36,718 nt of DNA from Mesorhizobium tianshanense (lineage in GTDB: Bacteria; Pseudomonadota; Alphaproteobacteria; Rhizobiales; Rhizobiaceae). The translations under genes were made by a program, and so were the position numbers. Below, piece by piece: positions 1 through 7,575 of this stretch. The stretch covers positions 1 to 36,718 of the forward strand of contig NZ_VLKT01000062.1 in assembly GCF_007830515.1 (NCBI RefSeq), given 5' to 3'. The notes beneath the pieces are model-generated. The model saw nothing but the letters and a program-made list of their open reading frames with translations, did not search any database and had not been told where the DNA came from. Every line of letters begins with the position of its first letter. Within the stretch, counting starts at the first letter, position 1.

Positions 1-642
1 AACCTCCTGCTCGACGACCTCGACAGGGAACTGGCCCGACGTGGTCTCCGCTTCTGCCGCTACGCGGACGACTGCAACATCTATGTTCGCAGCCGCCGCG
101 CCGGCGAACGGGTCATGGCTTCGGTAAGCCGGTTCCTGACCAAGAAGCTGCGGCTGAAGGTCAACGAGGCGAAGAGCGCGGTGGCGCGGCCGGAGGAGCG
201 GAAGTTCCTGGGGTTCAGCATCGCGAATGACGGGAGCGAGCGGCGCATCGCGCCGAAGGCCCTCGCCAAATTCAAGGCGCTGATCCGGGATATGACACGC
301 CGGACCCGGGGCATAAGTCTGCCGCAGCTGGTCAAGGAGCTGAAGCCATACCTCATCGGATGGCGCGGCTACTTCGGCTTCTGCCAGACCCCGCGGGTGC
401 TTACGAACTTGGAAGCGTGGACCCGCCGAAGATTACGCATGTATCTTTGGCGGCAATGGGGGAACGGGCACAACCGCTTCAAGGAGCTGCGCCGTCGTGG
501 CGTGCCAAAGCTCCGGGCCGCGGTTGCTGCCGGTTCACCGACGGGATTCTGGCGCATGTCAGGACACCCGGCGGTCCAACAGGCCCTGCGCAACCACCAC
601 TTCGAGTCGCTCGGTCTCCCCCGTCTCTATGTCTCTGTCTAA
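1..642 (+). CDS. ltrA: Group II intron reverse transcriptase/maturase (C-terminal part)
   Basis: The open frame enters from the left edge and gives 213 residues. It carries the reverse transcriptase catalytic motif YADD at visible residues 21-24 (bases 61-72), then the remaining finger/palm segments with KFLGFS, and then a maturase (thumb, domain X) region with LKPYLIGWRGYFGF and a basic WTRRRLRMYLWRQW segment. Group II intron proteins use this domain to bind and splice their own intron RNA and to copy it into DNA during retrohoming. The protein ends soon after domain X (GLPRLYVSV), so there is no C-terminal HNH endonuclease domain. Such endonuclease-less intron proteins usually rely on nicks at replication forks to prime reverse transcription. 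The reading frame is intact to its stop. The N-terminal half cannot be judged here. Confidence 0.9.
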   Translation, partial: NLLLDDLDRELARRGLRFCRYADDCNIYVRSRRAGERVMASVSRFLTKKLRLKVNEAKSAVARPEERKFLGFSIANDGSERRIAPKALAKFKALIRDMTRRTRGISLPQLVKELKPYLIGWRGYFGFCQTPRVLTNLEAWTRRRLRMYLWRQWGNGHNRFKELRRRGVPKLRAAVAAGSPTGFWRMSGHPAVQQALRNHHFESLGLPRLYVSV

Positions 643-655
643 GCTTAATCCGGTC

Positions 656-731
656 GAACCGCCGTGGTACGTGATCCGTATGCCCGGTGGTGTGGGAGGG
701 GCGGCGCCGCGAGGCGTCCCCCTATCCCGAT
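656..731 (+). ncRNA. Group II intron domains V and VI
   Basis: Just after the maturase stop, bases 656-699 can fold into a domain V-like hairpin. The outer arm ACCGCCG pairs with CGGTGGT (one G-U pair), and an inner TACG/CGTA stem is capped by a small loop, with an internal bulge. This is followed by a GGGG...CCCC domain VI-like hairpin in 697-722 and a short tail ending CCCGAT. The flanking GAACCGCC and GGTGGTGTGGGAGGGG strings match what I remember of bacterial group II intron domain V. The catalytic bulge and branch-point adenosine were assigned by eye only. Confidence 0.65.
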
Positions 732-867
732 CCCCGGTCCCAGAACAGGTCATTCGGTGTTAGCCTCAGCGACGACCGCTTCTGGCGCTGCCCGCTCACT
801 CTGCTGATATTCGGCTTTGACGGCAAATCCCAGCCAAAGCACCAAGCGTCAGATTTTTCACGACTGG

Positions 868-1233
868 CTACTCCGCCGCCACGAGCTTAGTTTCCACCGC
901 CGATGAGATCCGGCCGGCCCGGTCGTCCTCGGTATCTTCCCACCAGCCGCCCAGGGCGTCGATGAGCGGCACGAGCTTGAGGCCGGGCGCTGTGAGGTCG
1001 TAGTCCACGCGCAGCGGATAGCCGGGATGCGCCGTTCGCCGCACGATCCCGGCTTCCTCCAGCTTGCGCAGTTCCAGCGCCAGGATGCGGTGCGACACGG
1101 TCGGGTTGTCGCGCCTCAGGTCGCTGAAGCGCTTGGTCCCGTTCTTAAGATAGTAGAGCAGCAAGGTGGGCCAGCGACCGCTGAGCACACGCATGACCTC
1201 TTCGATCGGGCAGCTTGAGACGACGTCTTTCAT
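868..1233 (-). CDS. HxlR-family transcriptional regulator
   Basis: A 121-residue winged helix-turn-helix protein of the HxlR type. It starts MKDVVSSCPIEEVMRVLSGRW, where Cys8 followed by the LSGRWPTLLLYYL helix is the family hallmark. The recognition region is KRFSDLRRDNPTVSHRILALELRKLEEAG, and the wing follows with RVDYDLTAPG. HxlR proteins bind as dimers to inverted repeats, and several sense electrophiles or oxidants through the N-terminal cysteine. The gene is divergent from a glutathione S-transferase gene 107 bases away, so control of that detoxification gene is the natural inference. Family confidence is high; the inducer is unknown. Confidence 0.9.
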   Translation of the reverse strand: MKDVVSSCPIEEVMRVLSGRWPTLLLYYLKNGTKRFSDLRRDNPTVSHRILALELRKLEEAGIVRRTAHPGYPLRVDYDLTAPGLKLVPLIDALGGWWEDTEDDRAGRISSAVETKLVAAE

Positions 1234-1246
1234 GGGCGGACCGTGG

Positions 1247-1264
1247 TTACAGAATAGTGCGTAA
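1247..1264. promoter_or_regulatory. Candidate HxlR operator (TTAC-N10-GTAA)
   Basis: The divergent gap between the HxlR gene and the GST gene contains TTAC, ten bases, then GTAA, a two-fold symmetric pair just upstream of the HxlR start. HxlR-type regulators typically bind spaced inverted repeats of about this size. The half-sites are only four bases, so chance is possible. Confidence 0.35.
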
Positions 1265-1340
1265 TTTACATGGGGCGACCAGCGTTTAGGGTCAAGCTTC
1301 GCTGCGCAGCGTGATCCCCTAACATGGAAGAGACAAAGAA

Positions 1341-2045
1341 ATGGAACCTATCCTCCTTTATGGCTTCCCGCTGGGAAGTTCGATGGGGCTCGTCGCTGCC
1401 TTTGAACGCCTCGGCCAGCCCTACCGCCTGTGTCGCGTCGACATGCTCACCGAGATGAAGAACGACGCCTATGCCAGCATCAACGGCCGTCAGGAAACGC
1501 CGGTGTTGATCACCGATAAAGGCAGGATGCTGACCGAGACCATGGCGATTGCCGCGTGGCTCGAAGCCCGCGACACGCAACGTCGTATCAGCTTCGACCC
1601 CCGCTCGCCGGAAGCCGACCGGATGCATCAGTTGATGGCTTTCGTGAACACCGGTTTCACCGCCGCCTTTAGCCCGCTCTGGGTTGCACTTGAAACGGAG
1701 TCGGCCGAACCGGCCCTGCTGGCGACCTTGCGTGACTTTGGCCGCAAGGCCGTTACCGAACGCCATGACCGGCTTGAGGCGATGATCGGCGACACGGACT
1801 TCCTTGTCGGCGATCGGCTGACGCTGGCGGATACCACGCTGATCGGCGTGGCGCGCTGGGCGGAGTTCCACAAGGCGGTCGACGGGGCAGCCCATCCCAG
1901 GCTGGCGGTGTTACGTGGCAGGATCGAAGCCGATCCGGTCGTGCAATACGCGCAGGCCATCGAGGATGGCGAAAAGCCCGCCGGCTCTGGCGCCTGCCTT
2001 GGCCATGTCCCGCTGGCCGAAGTGATCGAACGCTTTGGCGCCTAA
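1341..2045 (+). CDS. Glutathione S-transferase family protein
   Basis: A 234-residue cytosolic glutathione S-transferase. Residues 1-78 form the thioredoxin-like domain: MEPILLYGFPLGSSMGL carries the N-terminal serine region, the TPVL segment holds the cis-proline (Pro54), and LTETMAIAAWLEAR has the Glu66-Thr67 pair that normally contacts the glutathione gamma-glutamyl group. The rest is the all-helical domain, with the typical FLVGDRLTLADTTL capping segment. The enzyme would conjugate glutathione to electrophiles or act as a glutathione-dependent reductase; the substrate cannot be told. It sits divergently from the HxlR regulator, a common arrangement for an inducible detoxification gene. 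The ATG is preceded by a purine-rich stretch (GAGACAAAGAA). A strong hairpin follows the stop. Confidence 0.92.
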   Translation: MEPILLYGFPLGSSMGLVAAFERLGQPYRLCRVDMLTEMKNDAYASINGRQETPVLITDKGRMLTETMAIAAWLEARDTQRRISFDPRSPEADRMHQLMAFVNTGFTAAFSPLWVALETESAEPALLATLRDFGRKAVTERHDRLEAMIGDTDFLVGDRLTLADTTLIGVARWAEFHKAVDGAAHPRLAVLRGRIEADPVVQYAQAIEDGEKPAGSGACLGHVPLAEVIERFGA

Positions 2046-2055
2046 CTCACATCAT

Positions 2056-2089
2056 CCGCGCGGCGCCATTCACCCCCGGCGCCGCGCGG
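2056..2089 (+). terminator. Strong GC hairpin after the GST gene
   Basis: CCGCGCGGCGCC at 2056-2067 and GGCGCCGCGCGG at 2078-2089 form a perfect 12-bp stem with a 10-base loop, eleven bases after the GST stop. There is no U-tract, so it may work as a stabilising 3' hairpin or with Rho rather than as a classical intrinsic terminator. Confidence 0.6.
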
Positions 2090-2195
2090 TGGCGACAATC
2101 GCCGGCAAATCGGTTATGATCCCACCTGATCTAGAAGTGGCAGCTACGGGCGGCCATCCTGGCGGTGACCGTCCCCGACACACGGGAGGGAGGTT

Positions 2196-3020
2196 ATGGC
2201 CAGCTTTCATATCATGTCGGACGCGCGTGGAATGCACGTGCAGCCCACGGTGCGCCGCATCGCCACCGCGGACCTGATGGATGCGTTGCGGCTCGGCTAC
2301 GAGGATTTCTGGGCAAAGCCCTCGCACTACGTGTTCCTGTGCCTGATCTATCCGGTGGTCGGCCTGATCCTGACGCGATGGAGCTCCGGCGCAAACGCCA
2401 TCCAGCTCATCTATCCGCTGATGTCCGGCTTCGCGCTGATCGGGCCTTTTGCCGCGATCGGTCTCTACGAGATCAGCCGCCGCCGCGAACTTGGCATGGA
2501 CACCTCCTGGCGGCACGCGCTCGACGTGCGCCACTCGCCGGCGCTGCCGGCGATTGCGGTCATAGGCATCATGCTGCTGGCATTGTTCCTGCTGTGGCTG
2601 TTCACCGCGCAGTCGATCTACACCAGCCTGTTCGGCAATCAGCCGCCGGATTCGATCGTCGGCTTTGTGCGCGAGGTGCTGACGACGACCCGAGGCTGGA
2701 CGCTGATCCTGCTCGGCAACGCCGCCGGCTTCGTCTTCGCCGTGATCGTGCTGGCGACGACGGTCGTCGCCTTTCCGCTGCTGCTCGACCGCGATGTCGG
2801 CGCGGTCTCGGCAATCGAGACATCGGCGCGGGCGGTGATGACGAACCCGCTGCAGATGGCGCTATGGGGCCTGATGGTCGCCGTGCTGCTGGTCATCGGC
2901 TCGATCCCGCTGTTTGCCGGTCTCGCAGTCGTCATGCCCGTGCTTGGCCATGCGACGTGGCATCTCTACCGCAGGGTGGTCGAGCCGGAGCGGGTGCAGC
3001 AGGACCGGCGGCCGATGTAG
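2196..3020 (+). CDS. DUF2189-type integral membrane protein
   Basis: A 274-residue polytopic membrane protein. A cytosolic N-terminus (VQPTVRRIATADLMDALRLGYEDF) is followed by about six hydrophobic segments: residues about 45-61, 70-92, 112-136, 160-190 as two close segments, and 218-245. The motif GLYEISRRRELG after the second segment, and the N-terminal 'adl..al..G..Df' pattern, match what I know as DUF2189, a family of unknown function sometimes annotated as cytochrome oxidase-related. No heme ligand pattern is evident. A strong Shine-Dalgarno run (GGGAGGGAGG) lies just before the ATG at 2196. It is convergent with the broken LysE gene. No function is proposed. Confidence 0.8.
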   Translation: MASFHIMSDARGMHVQPTVRRIATADLMDALRLGYEDFWAKPSHYVFLCLIYPVVGLILTRWSSGANAIQLIYPLMSGFALIGPFAAIGLYEISRRRELGMDTSWRHALDVRHSPALPAIAVIGIMLLALFLLWLFTAQSIYTSLFGNQPPDSIVGFVREVLTTTRGWTLILLGNAAGFVFAVIVLATTVVAFPLLLDRDVGAVSAIETSARAVMTNPLQMALWGLMVAVLLVIGSIPLFAGLAVVMPVLGHATWHLYRRVVEPERVQQDRRPM

Positions 3021-3024
3021 GAGA

Positions 3025-3044
3025 GCGCAGCGTCAGCGCTGCGC
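3025..3044. terminator. Bidirectional hairpin between convergent genes
   Basis: GCGCAGCG (3025-3032) and CGCTGCGC (3037-3044) make a perfect 8-bp stem with a TCAG loop. It starts right after the DUF2189 stop and overlaps the last codons of the LysE remnant. The position suits a shared terminator, though it lacks T runs. Confidence 0.4.
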
Positions 3045-3347
3045 GTCCGTCGCCATCTTCAGCGCCAGTGCGGTCAGCACCGTGCCCATCATCCAGCGCT
3101 GGATCACCAGCCACAGCGGCCGGCCGGCGAGGAAGACGGCGATCGAGCCGGCCGTCACCGCGATGATCGCGTTGACGGTCAGGCTGATCGCGATCTGCGT
3201 GGTGCCGAGCACCAGAAGCTGGGACAGCACGTCGCCCTTGCCGGGGCTGATGAACTGCGGCAGCAGCGACAGATAGAGCACCGCCACCTTCGGGTTGAGC
3301 AGATTGGTCATCAGGCCCATGAGGGCAGGAGCCTTTGCGCCAACGCC
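3033..3347 (-). pseudogene. LysE/RhtB-family exporter, N-terminal half missing
   Basis: The last 104 codons of a LysE/RhtB amino-acid exporter are preserved. They include the family signature GLMTNLLNPKVAVLYLSLLPQF and three following hydrophobic segments ending LALKMATDAQR. A normal family member is about 205 residues with its first three membrane helices before this motif. Here the similarity stops abruptly near 3347 and no start codon or N-terminal helices follow before the VWA gene ends at 3401. The frame remains open upstream only as a chance shadow of the VWA gene. It is best read as a deletion remnant left when the neighbouring DNA was rearranged. It is unlikely to make a working transporter. 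Confidence 0.75.
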
Positions 3348-3400
3348 GCTGTCGGCCGGAAGAACGGCCAGGCTGTCAACTCGGGGCGATGGCGCTCCGC

Positions 3401-5356
3401 TCAGCCGACGATGCGCAGGTTCGACAATTCGTCGGCGATTTCCTTGAAATTGTCCGACAGCGTCGCCCCGGTCGCGTTCCAGAACAGCTTGGCCGGTTTG
3501 GTCGGATCGGCGGAATCCTTGCGGAAGCGCGAGTCCGAGGAGCAGGCCTTCAGCGCGTCGAGTGCTTTCTTGTCGCCGGCATCGCTGGTCGACAGGTCGA
3601 GCGCGACGGTCATGACGAGAACGTTCGAATTCTTGGCGTTGGCGCAAAGGGTCTGCATCTGCTCGTCCAGCGCGGCCGTGTAATTGGTGCTGGTGTAGGT
3701 GGTTTTGCCGATGTCGGTGCTCGTGTTCATGAACAGGCGCGTCACGCTGCCCGAGCCTGGATATGTCAGGCCGGTGTAACCGTAGGCGGCGTAGGTCGAC
3801 CTGTTGTTGGCATAGCCGCTGTCGCTGACGGCGCTGTAAGTATTGGCGCCGTCGGTCAGCACGATGACCACCTTGTCGTTGCCCCTTTCGGTGTTCGGCC
3901 GGCCATCCGTGAACGGTTCGTTGCTCGACACCGTGCGCCAGCCCCAGGCAAGGCCTTCCGGCACGTTGGTGTTGCCGTTCGGCGCCATGGCGTCGATGGC
4001 GTTCTTGATCTCCTGTTTTTGCGCATCCTGGCTCACGTCCTTGAGCGTCGTGATCGGGTTGGTCGTGCAGGACGCATTCGGACCGTCGCCCGAGCCGGCC
4101 GACTTCGAGCCGTAAGGCTTGACCAGGAAATATTTGCGCATGTCCGACTGCCGCTCGGAAGCGGTCGGATTTGCGGTGTAGGGCCAGTCGGCCCACCAGT
4201 TGTTGCCGTAATTATACGACATGCTGTCGACGTCGTTGACGCCGTCGCGGTTGAAATCGAGCCAGAGGGTGCCGGCCTCGTCCGGTGCGAACATCGGCAC
4301 GAACAGCGTGGCCGGCGTGGCGTTGTCCGGCGTCGTGTCGTCGTTATTGTACGGGTACGGCCTCGCCTCCACGCAACCCTGCCAGCTCGCATAGCGGCTG
4401 GTGGTGTAGATGTACTCCGGGGTGGTCCAGTGGCCGGTCCGGCAAGTGCCGTTTCTCTTGTACTCGTCGCAGATGTATTGCTTGGTGTTGGGCACCTCTT
4501 CGCGGCCGGACTCGACTGTCATGTCGGCATATAGGCTGAAGCGGGTCAGCGGCTGGTCCACGGTGTCTCCCCAGCCGGCCCCGCGCTTGTACCAGACGCC
4601 GCTACTTTTCTCGGCGAATTTGTCCGGATTGTTGGCCGCGGTCATCGTCGTCCAGTCGAAATCCTCATGCTGGATCGGGGAGGTGCCGTCCTGATCCATC
4701 CAGCTGTCCTGGTCATGCGTGGGGCCGACATTGACCGACGCGGCGAACGGCACGAGAGAGAACTGCACCGGTTTGCTGACCTGCTTCATCTGCTGCGCCT
4801 GGAGTGCCAGCGTATCGACAAGCTGCTTGGCGGCCGCCTTCAGCAGATCTATCCGCTTCTGGCCGGTGCCCGAGCCCAGATTGTTCATCGAGCCGGAATT
4901 ATCGAGTGCAAGGGCTACTTCCAGAGTGTTCTTGAGGCGGATTTCCGAGCACGCCGTGAAGCTTGCGTCGCTGCTGGTCCCGCCCACCAGCATGGCGGCG
5001 GCCGGCAGAAAATAGGGATGGTACGTCAAGTCGCTGCACAGCTTCAGCGTGCCGCCGCCCGCATTGTTGTTGGGCAGGGTGACGGTAAGCGACGTGTTCG
5101 CCGGATCGACGCGGCCGAGATTAGCTTCGAAGAAATCCTTGGCATAGGCCTTGACGTCGGCTTCGCTTGCGCCGGCAACGATCTGCCGGGCGGTGGCGAT
5201 GCCGGCGGCATCCAGGGCGTTCAAGGTAGTCTGCTTCTGGCGGAGCAGTTCCGAGTAGTCGACGCTGAGCGCCAACCCGCCCATCAGCGGCACCATGGTG
5301 ATGACCGTCATCAGCGTGTAGTTGCCACGCCGATCGCGACCGAAATTTCGGATCAT
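3401..5356 (-). CDS. TadG-like pilus-assembly protein with von Willebrand factor A domain
   Basis: From the ATG at 5356 this is 651 residues. The N-terminus (MIRNFGRDRRGNYTLM) and one hydrophobic segment at about 12-32 match the TadE/TadG pilus-assembly family, which anchors in the inner membrane with a large periplasmic part. The VWA domain begins at about 145, with the metal-ion-dependent adhesion site DNSGSM at 152-157, the site threonine in GNTNVPEG near 463, and VIVLTDG near 497-503. A long cysteine-containing insertion separates these motifs and contains an EF-hand-like DFNRDGVNDVD loop at about 367-377. An upstream in-frame ATG at 5407 lacks a ribosome site, while the chosen one follows GAAGG and fits the family N-terminus. 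No other tad genes are in view, so it may act apart from pili, perhaps in adhesion. Confidence 0.85.
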   Translation of the reverse strand: MIRNFGRDRRGNYTLMTVITMVPLMGGLALSVDYSELLRQKQTTLNALDAAGIATARQIVAGASEADVKAYAKDFFEANLGRVDPANTSLTVTLPNNNAGGGTLKLCSDLTYHPYFLPAAAMLVGGTSSDASFTACSEIRLKNTLEVALALDNSGSMNNLGSGTGQKRIDLLKAAAKQLVDTLALQAQQMKQVSKPVQFSLVPFAASVNVGPTHDQDSWMDQDGTSPIQHEDFDWTTMTAANNPDKFAEKSSGVWYKRGAGWGDTVDQPLTRFSLYADMTVESGREEVPNTKQYICDEYKRNGTCRTGHWTTPEYIYTTSRYASWQGCVEARPYPYNNDDTTPDNATPATLFVPMFAPDEAGTLWLDFNRDGVNDVDSMSYNYGNNWWADWPYTANPTASERQSDMRKYFLVKPYGSKSAGSGDGPNASCTTNPITTLKDVSQDAQKQEIKNAIDAMAPNGNTNVPEGLAWGWRTVSSNEPFTDGRPNTERGNDKVVIVLTDGANTYSAVSDSGYANNRSTYAAYGYTGLTYPGSGSVTRLFMNTSTDIGKTTYTSTNYTAALDEQMQTLCANAKNSNVLVMTVALDLSTSDAGDKKALDALKACSSDSRFRKDSADPTKPAKLFWNATGATLSDNFKEIADELSNLRIVG

Positions 5357-5702
5357 TGCCTTCAGTACCCCGCCATACCCCAATGGCGGGACGATGCCAG
5401 CAATCATTAAATTTCATATTGCTAAAATACATCCAAGGCCGGCCCATTTTTTCAAAACTCGTTAACCACGCCGCCGATCACGGCAACGCTGCCCGCGATT
5501 GGACCGCAGTGAACCCTTCGGGATCAGCTAAATAACTGGAAAATAATGGACTTTATGCCTTTCGATGCGGCCTTCATCGCTGGGTGGCAATCCTGAAACA
5601 TTGCGAAAGCTGGTGACAGGGTGAAGAGCTTCGGCTAATGCGGGCCTGCTGCGGCGGACCGTCGGCGGCGGCGCTCGCAACCATCATGACTTGGGAAACG
5701 AT
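5357..5702. other. Divergent intergenic region without a gene
   Basis: This gap separates the leftward VWA gene from the rightward HAD hydrolase gene and must hold both promoters. The stretch 5408-5450 and the TAAATAACTGGAAAATAATGG region near 5527 are AT-rich for this DNA and are the likeliest promoter positions. I see no convincing ORF, RNA gene or repeat here. Confidence 0.5.
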
Positions 5703-6563
5703 ATGGCGGATTCGCCCGATATCATCGGCTCGCTCGCGGATTTGTCGGGAGCCTATTCGGCCATCCTGTGCGATGTCTGGGGCGTGGTCCACAATGGCGA
5801 ACGGCATTTTCCGGCCGCGGCTCTTGCATTGGCATCCGCGCGCGAGGCGAAGATACCTGTCGTCCTGATCACCAACTCGCCGCGCCGAAGCGCCGATGTG
5901 GTGGCGCAGATGAACGCGATCGGCGTTCCCTCGGCGGCCTACGACCGCGTCGTCACCTCCGGCGACGTGACCCGCGACCTGATCGCCGAGGGCCCGCGAA
6001 AAATCTTCCATATTGGCCCCGATCGCGATTTCACGCTCTATGACGGTCTTGACGTCGAGCTGGTCGAGGAGTTCGAGGCATCCGGCGTGGTCTGCACCGG
6101 GCTGTTCGACGACGAGGTGGAGAAGCCGGAAGACTATGCCGATCTTCTGCGGCGGTTGCGCGCCAGGAACCTGCCTTTCATCTGCGCCAATCCCGACATC
6201 GTGGTCGAGCGCGGCGAGCGGATGATCTGGTGCGCGGGCGCCTTGGCTCGCGACTATGCCCAGCTCGGCGGGCGCACGCTGATCGCCGGAAAGCCTTACG
6301 CGCCGGTCTATGACGTCGCGATGAAGGAGGTTGCCGACCTGCTCGGCTGCCCGGTCGAGCGCTCGGGCGTGCTGGCCATCGGCGACGGCATGATGACCGA
6401 CATCAAGGGTGCCGCCGACAACGGCTTCGACGTGCTCTACGTGTCCGGCGGCATCCATGCACGCGACTATGGCGACGCTCTGGGTCCGGATCCGGTCAGG
6501 CTGACGGCCTTCCTGGAAAAACACGGCTACCGGCCGGTCGCCGTCATTCCGAGACTGCAGTAG
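5703..6563 (+). CDS. HAD-superfamily class IIA hydrolase (TIGR01459-like)
   Basis: A 286-residue haloacid dehalogenase-type hydrolase of the NagD-like IIA class. Motif I is LCDVWGVVHNG, with nucleophile Asp24; the second acidic residue of the usual DxD is Trp26, as is typical of the alphaproteobacterial subfamily known as TIGR01459. Motif II is ITNSPR, the motif III lysine lies in IAGKPYAPVY, and motif IV is IGDGMMTDIKGA. The class IIA cap lies between motifs II and III. The substrate is unknown; members are probably small-molecule phosphatases. The ATG at 5703 is preferred over 5691 because the conserved protein begins near it. The gene ends 26 bases before ribF, suggesting co-transcription with flavin nucleotide synthesis. 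Confidence 0.88.
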   Translation: MADSPDIIGSLADLSGAYSAILCDVWGVVHNGERHFPAAALALASAREAKIPVVLITNSPRRSADVVAQMNAIGVPSAAYDRVVTSGDVTRDLIAEGPRKIFHIGPDRDFTLYDGLDVELVEEFEASGVVCTGLFDDEVEKPEDYADLLRRLRARNLPFICANPDIVVERGERMIWCAGALARDYAQLGGRTLIAGKPYAPVYDVAMKEVADLLGCPVERSGVLAIGDGMMTDIKGAADNGFDVLYVSGGIHARDYGDALGPDPVRLTAFLEKHGYRPVAVIPRLQ

Positions 6564-6572
6564 GGTCGCTCC

Positions 6573-6593
6573 ATGACGGAAGCCTTGAAATGA
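6573..6593 (+). promoter_or_regulatory. Mini-ORF (MTEALK) overlapping the ribF start
   Basis: ATG ACG GAA GCC TTG AAA TGA runs from 6573 to 6593. Its stop codon overlaps the ribF start as ATGA. The first 14 bases, ATGACGGAAGCCTT, are repeated exactly at 6590-6603, so the ribF initiation region is a 17-bp direct duplication. The GGAAG inside the mini-ORF serves as the ribF Shine-Dalgarno sequence. Whether it is translated is unknown; it could couple or tune ribF translation or be a passive duplication. Confidence 0.45.
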
Positions 6594-7573
6594 CGGAAGC
6601 CTTCGAACGCGTTTCTGCAGTCTCGCCGCTGCCTGCCCATTTGCGTGGCGGGGTGGTTGCGATCGGTAATTTCGACGGCGTTCACCGCGGTCATCAGGCC
6701 GTGCTCGATCGCGCTCTTGCCGAGGCCCGCCGGCGCGGCGTGCCCGCCCTGGTGCTAACCTTCGAGCCGCATCCCAGAAAGGTGTTCCAGCCCGATATGC
6801 CGCTGTTCGTGCTCACGCCGCCGCCGATGAAGGCGCGGCTGCTGTCGTATCTGGGCTTTGCCGCACTTGTCGAACAGCCGTTCACGCGCGACTTCGCCTC
6901 GCTGTCGGCGGAAGCCTTCGTGACCGACGTGCTGGACAGGAATCTCGGCGTCATCCACGCCGTGACCGGCTTCGACTTCCATTTCGGCAAGGACAGGCAA
7001 GGCGGCCCGGCCTTTCTGATGGCGGCCGGCGAACGCCACGGTTTCGGCGTCACGCTGGTCGACGCCTTTCGCGACGAGGGCGCCGAGGTGGTGTCGTCGA
7101 GCCGGATCCGTGCGCTGCTATGCGAGGGCGCGGTGGCCGAGGCCGCCGGCCTGCTCGGCTACCGCTTCACGGTCGAAAGCGAGGTGATCGGCGGCCAGCA
7201 GCTTGGCCGCACACTCGGCTTTCCGACCGCCAATATGAGGCTTTCGCCGGAAGCCGCCCTGAAGGAAGGGATTTATGCCGTCCGCTTCCGTCGTGCCGAC
7301 GGCACGCTTCATGACGGCGTTGCCAGCTTTGGTCGCCGCCCGACCGTCGACGACAATGGCGCGCCGCTTCTGGAAACCTTCGTCTTCGACCTTTCCGGTG
7401 ATCTCTACGGCGAGATATGCGCGGTGTCCTTCTTCGGTTTCCTGCGCGCCGAGGTTAAGTTCGATGGGCTAGACGCGCTGGTCGCGCAGATGAAACGCGA
7501 CGAAGCCGAGGCGAGGGCGCTGCTTGCCGGCGTCAGCCCGCATTCCGAGCTCGACGCGGCCATCGCCTTCTGA
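6590..7573 (+). CDS. ribF: Bifunctional riboflavin kinase/FAD synthetase
   Basis: This 327-residue enzyme phosphorylates riboflavin to FMN and adenylylates FMN to FAD in the cytoplasm. The N-terminal FAD synthetase (nucleotidyltransferase) domain shows GNFDGVHRGH at 26-35, TFEPHPRKVF at 57-66 and the SSSRIR motif at 169-174. The C-terminal riboflavin kinase domain begins at about 188 and shows the flavin/ATP-binding GRTLGFPTANM at 206-216 and a later GVASFGRRPT segment. The length is typical for the family. It follows the HAD-IIA gene closely. A HAD phosphatase beside ribF suggests, but does not prove, a role with flavin nucleotides. No FMN riboswitch pattern is seen upstream. Confidence 0.96.
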   Translation: MTEAFERVSAVSPLPAHLRGGVVAIGNFDGVHRGHQAVLDRALAEARRRGVPALVLTFEPHPRKVFQPDMPLFVLTPPPMKARLLSYLGFAALVEQPFTRDFASLSAEAFVTDVLDRNLGVIHAVTGFDFHFGKDRQGGPAFLMAAGERHGFGVTLVDAFRDEGAEVVSSSRIRALLCEGAVAEAAGLLGYRFTVESEVIGGQQLGRTLGFPTANMRLSPEAALKEGIYAVRFRRADGTLHDGVASFGRRPTVDDNGAPLLETFVFDLSGDLYGEICAVSFFGFLRAEVKFDGLDALVAQMKRDEAEARALLAGVSPHSELDAAIAF

Positions 7574-7575
7574 AC

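Larger units (their letters stand above)
1..731 (+). mobile_element. Group II intron, 3' part
   Basis: This is the 3' portion of a bacterial group II intron; its 5' end lies outside the window. It is recognised by a maturase reading frame followed directly by a domain V-like RNA and a domain VI-like hairpin. The 3' boundary near 731 is inferred from where the domain VI pairing ends and the usual AY-type intron end; the last intron base could differ by a few positions. The DNA from 732 to 867 would be the downstream exon and shows no recognisable gene. Confidence 0.8.

Noticed and set aside
497..890. Short rightward frames after the maturase
   Set aside because: They run through intron domains V/VI and the exon without coding character.
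3033..4196. Long leftward open frame of 387 codons
   Set aside because: Only its last 104 codons match a family (LysE). The upstream part is a shadow of the VWA gene on the same strand in another frame.
6564..6589. Possible FMN riboswitch before ribF
   Set aside because: The gap to the upstream gene is only 26 bases, far too short for the aptamer.
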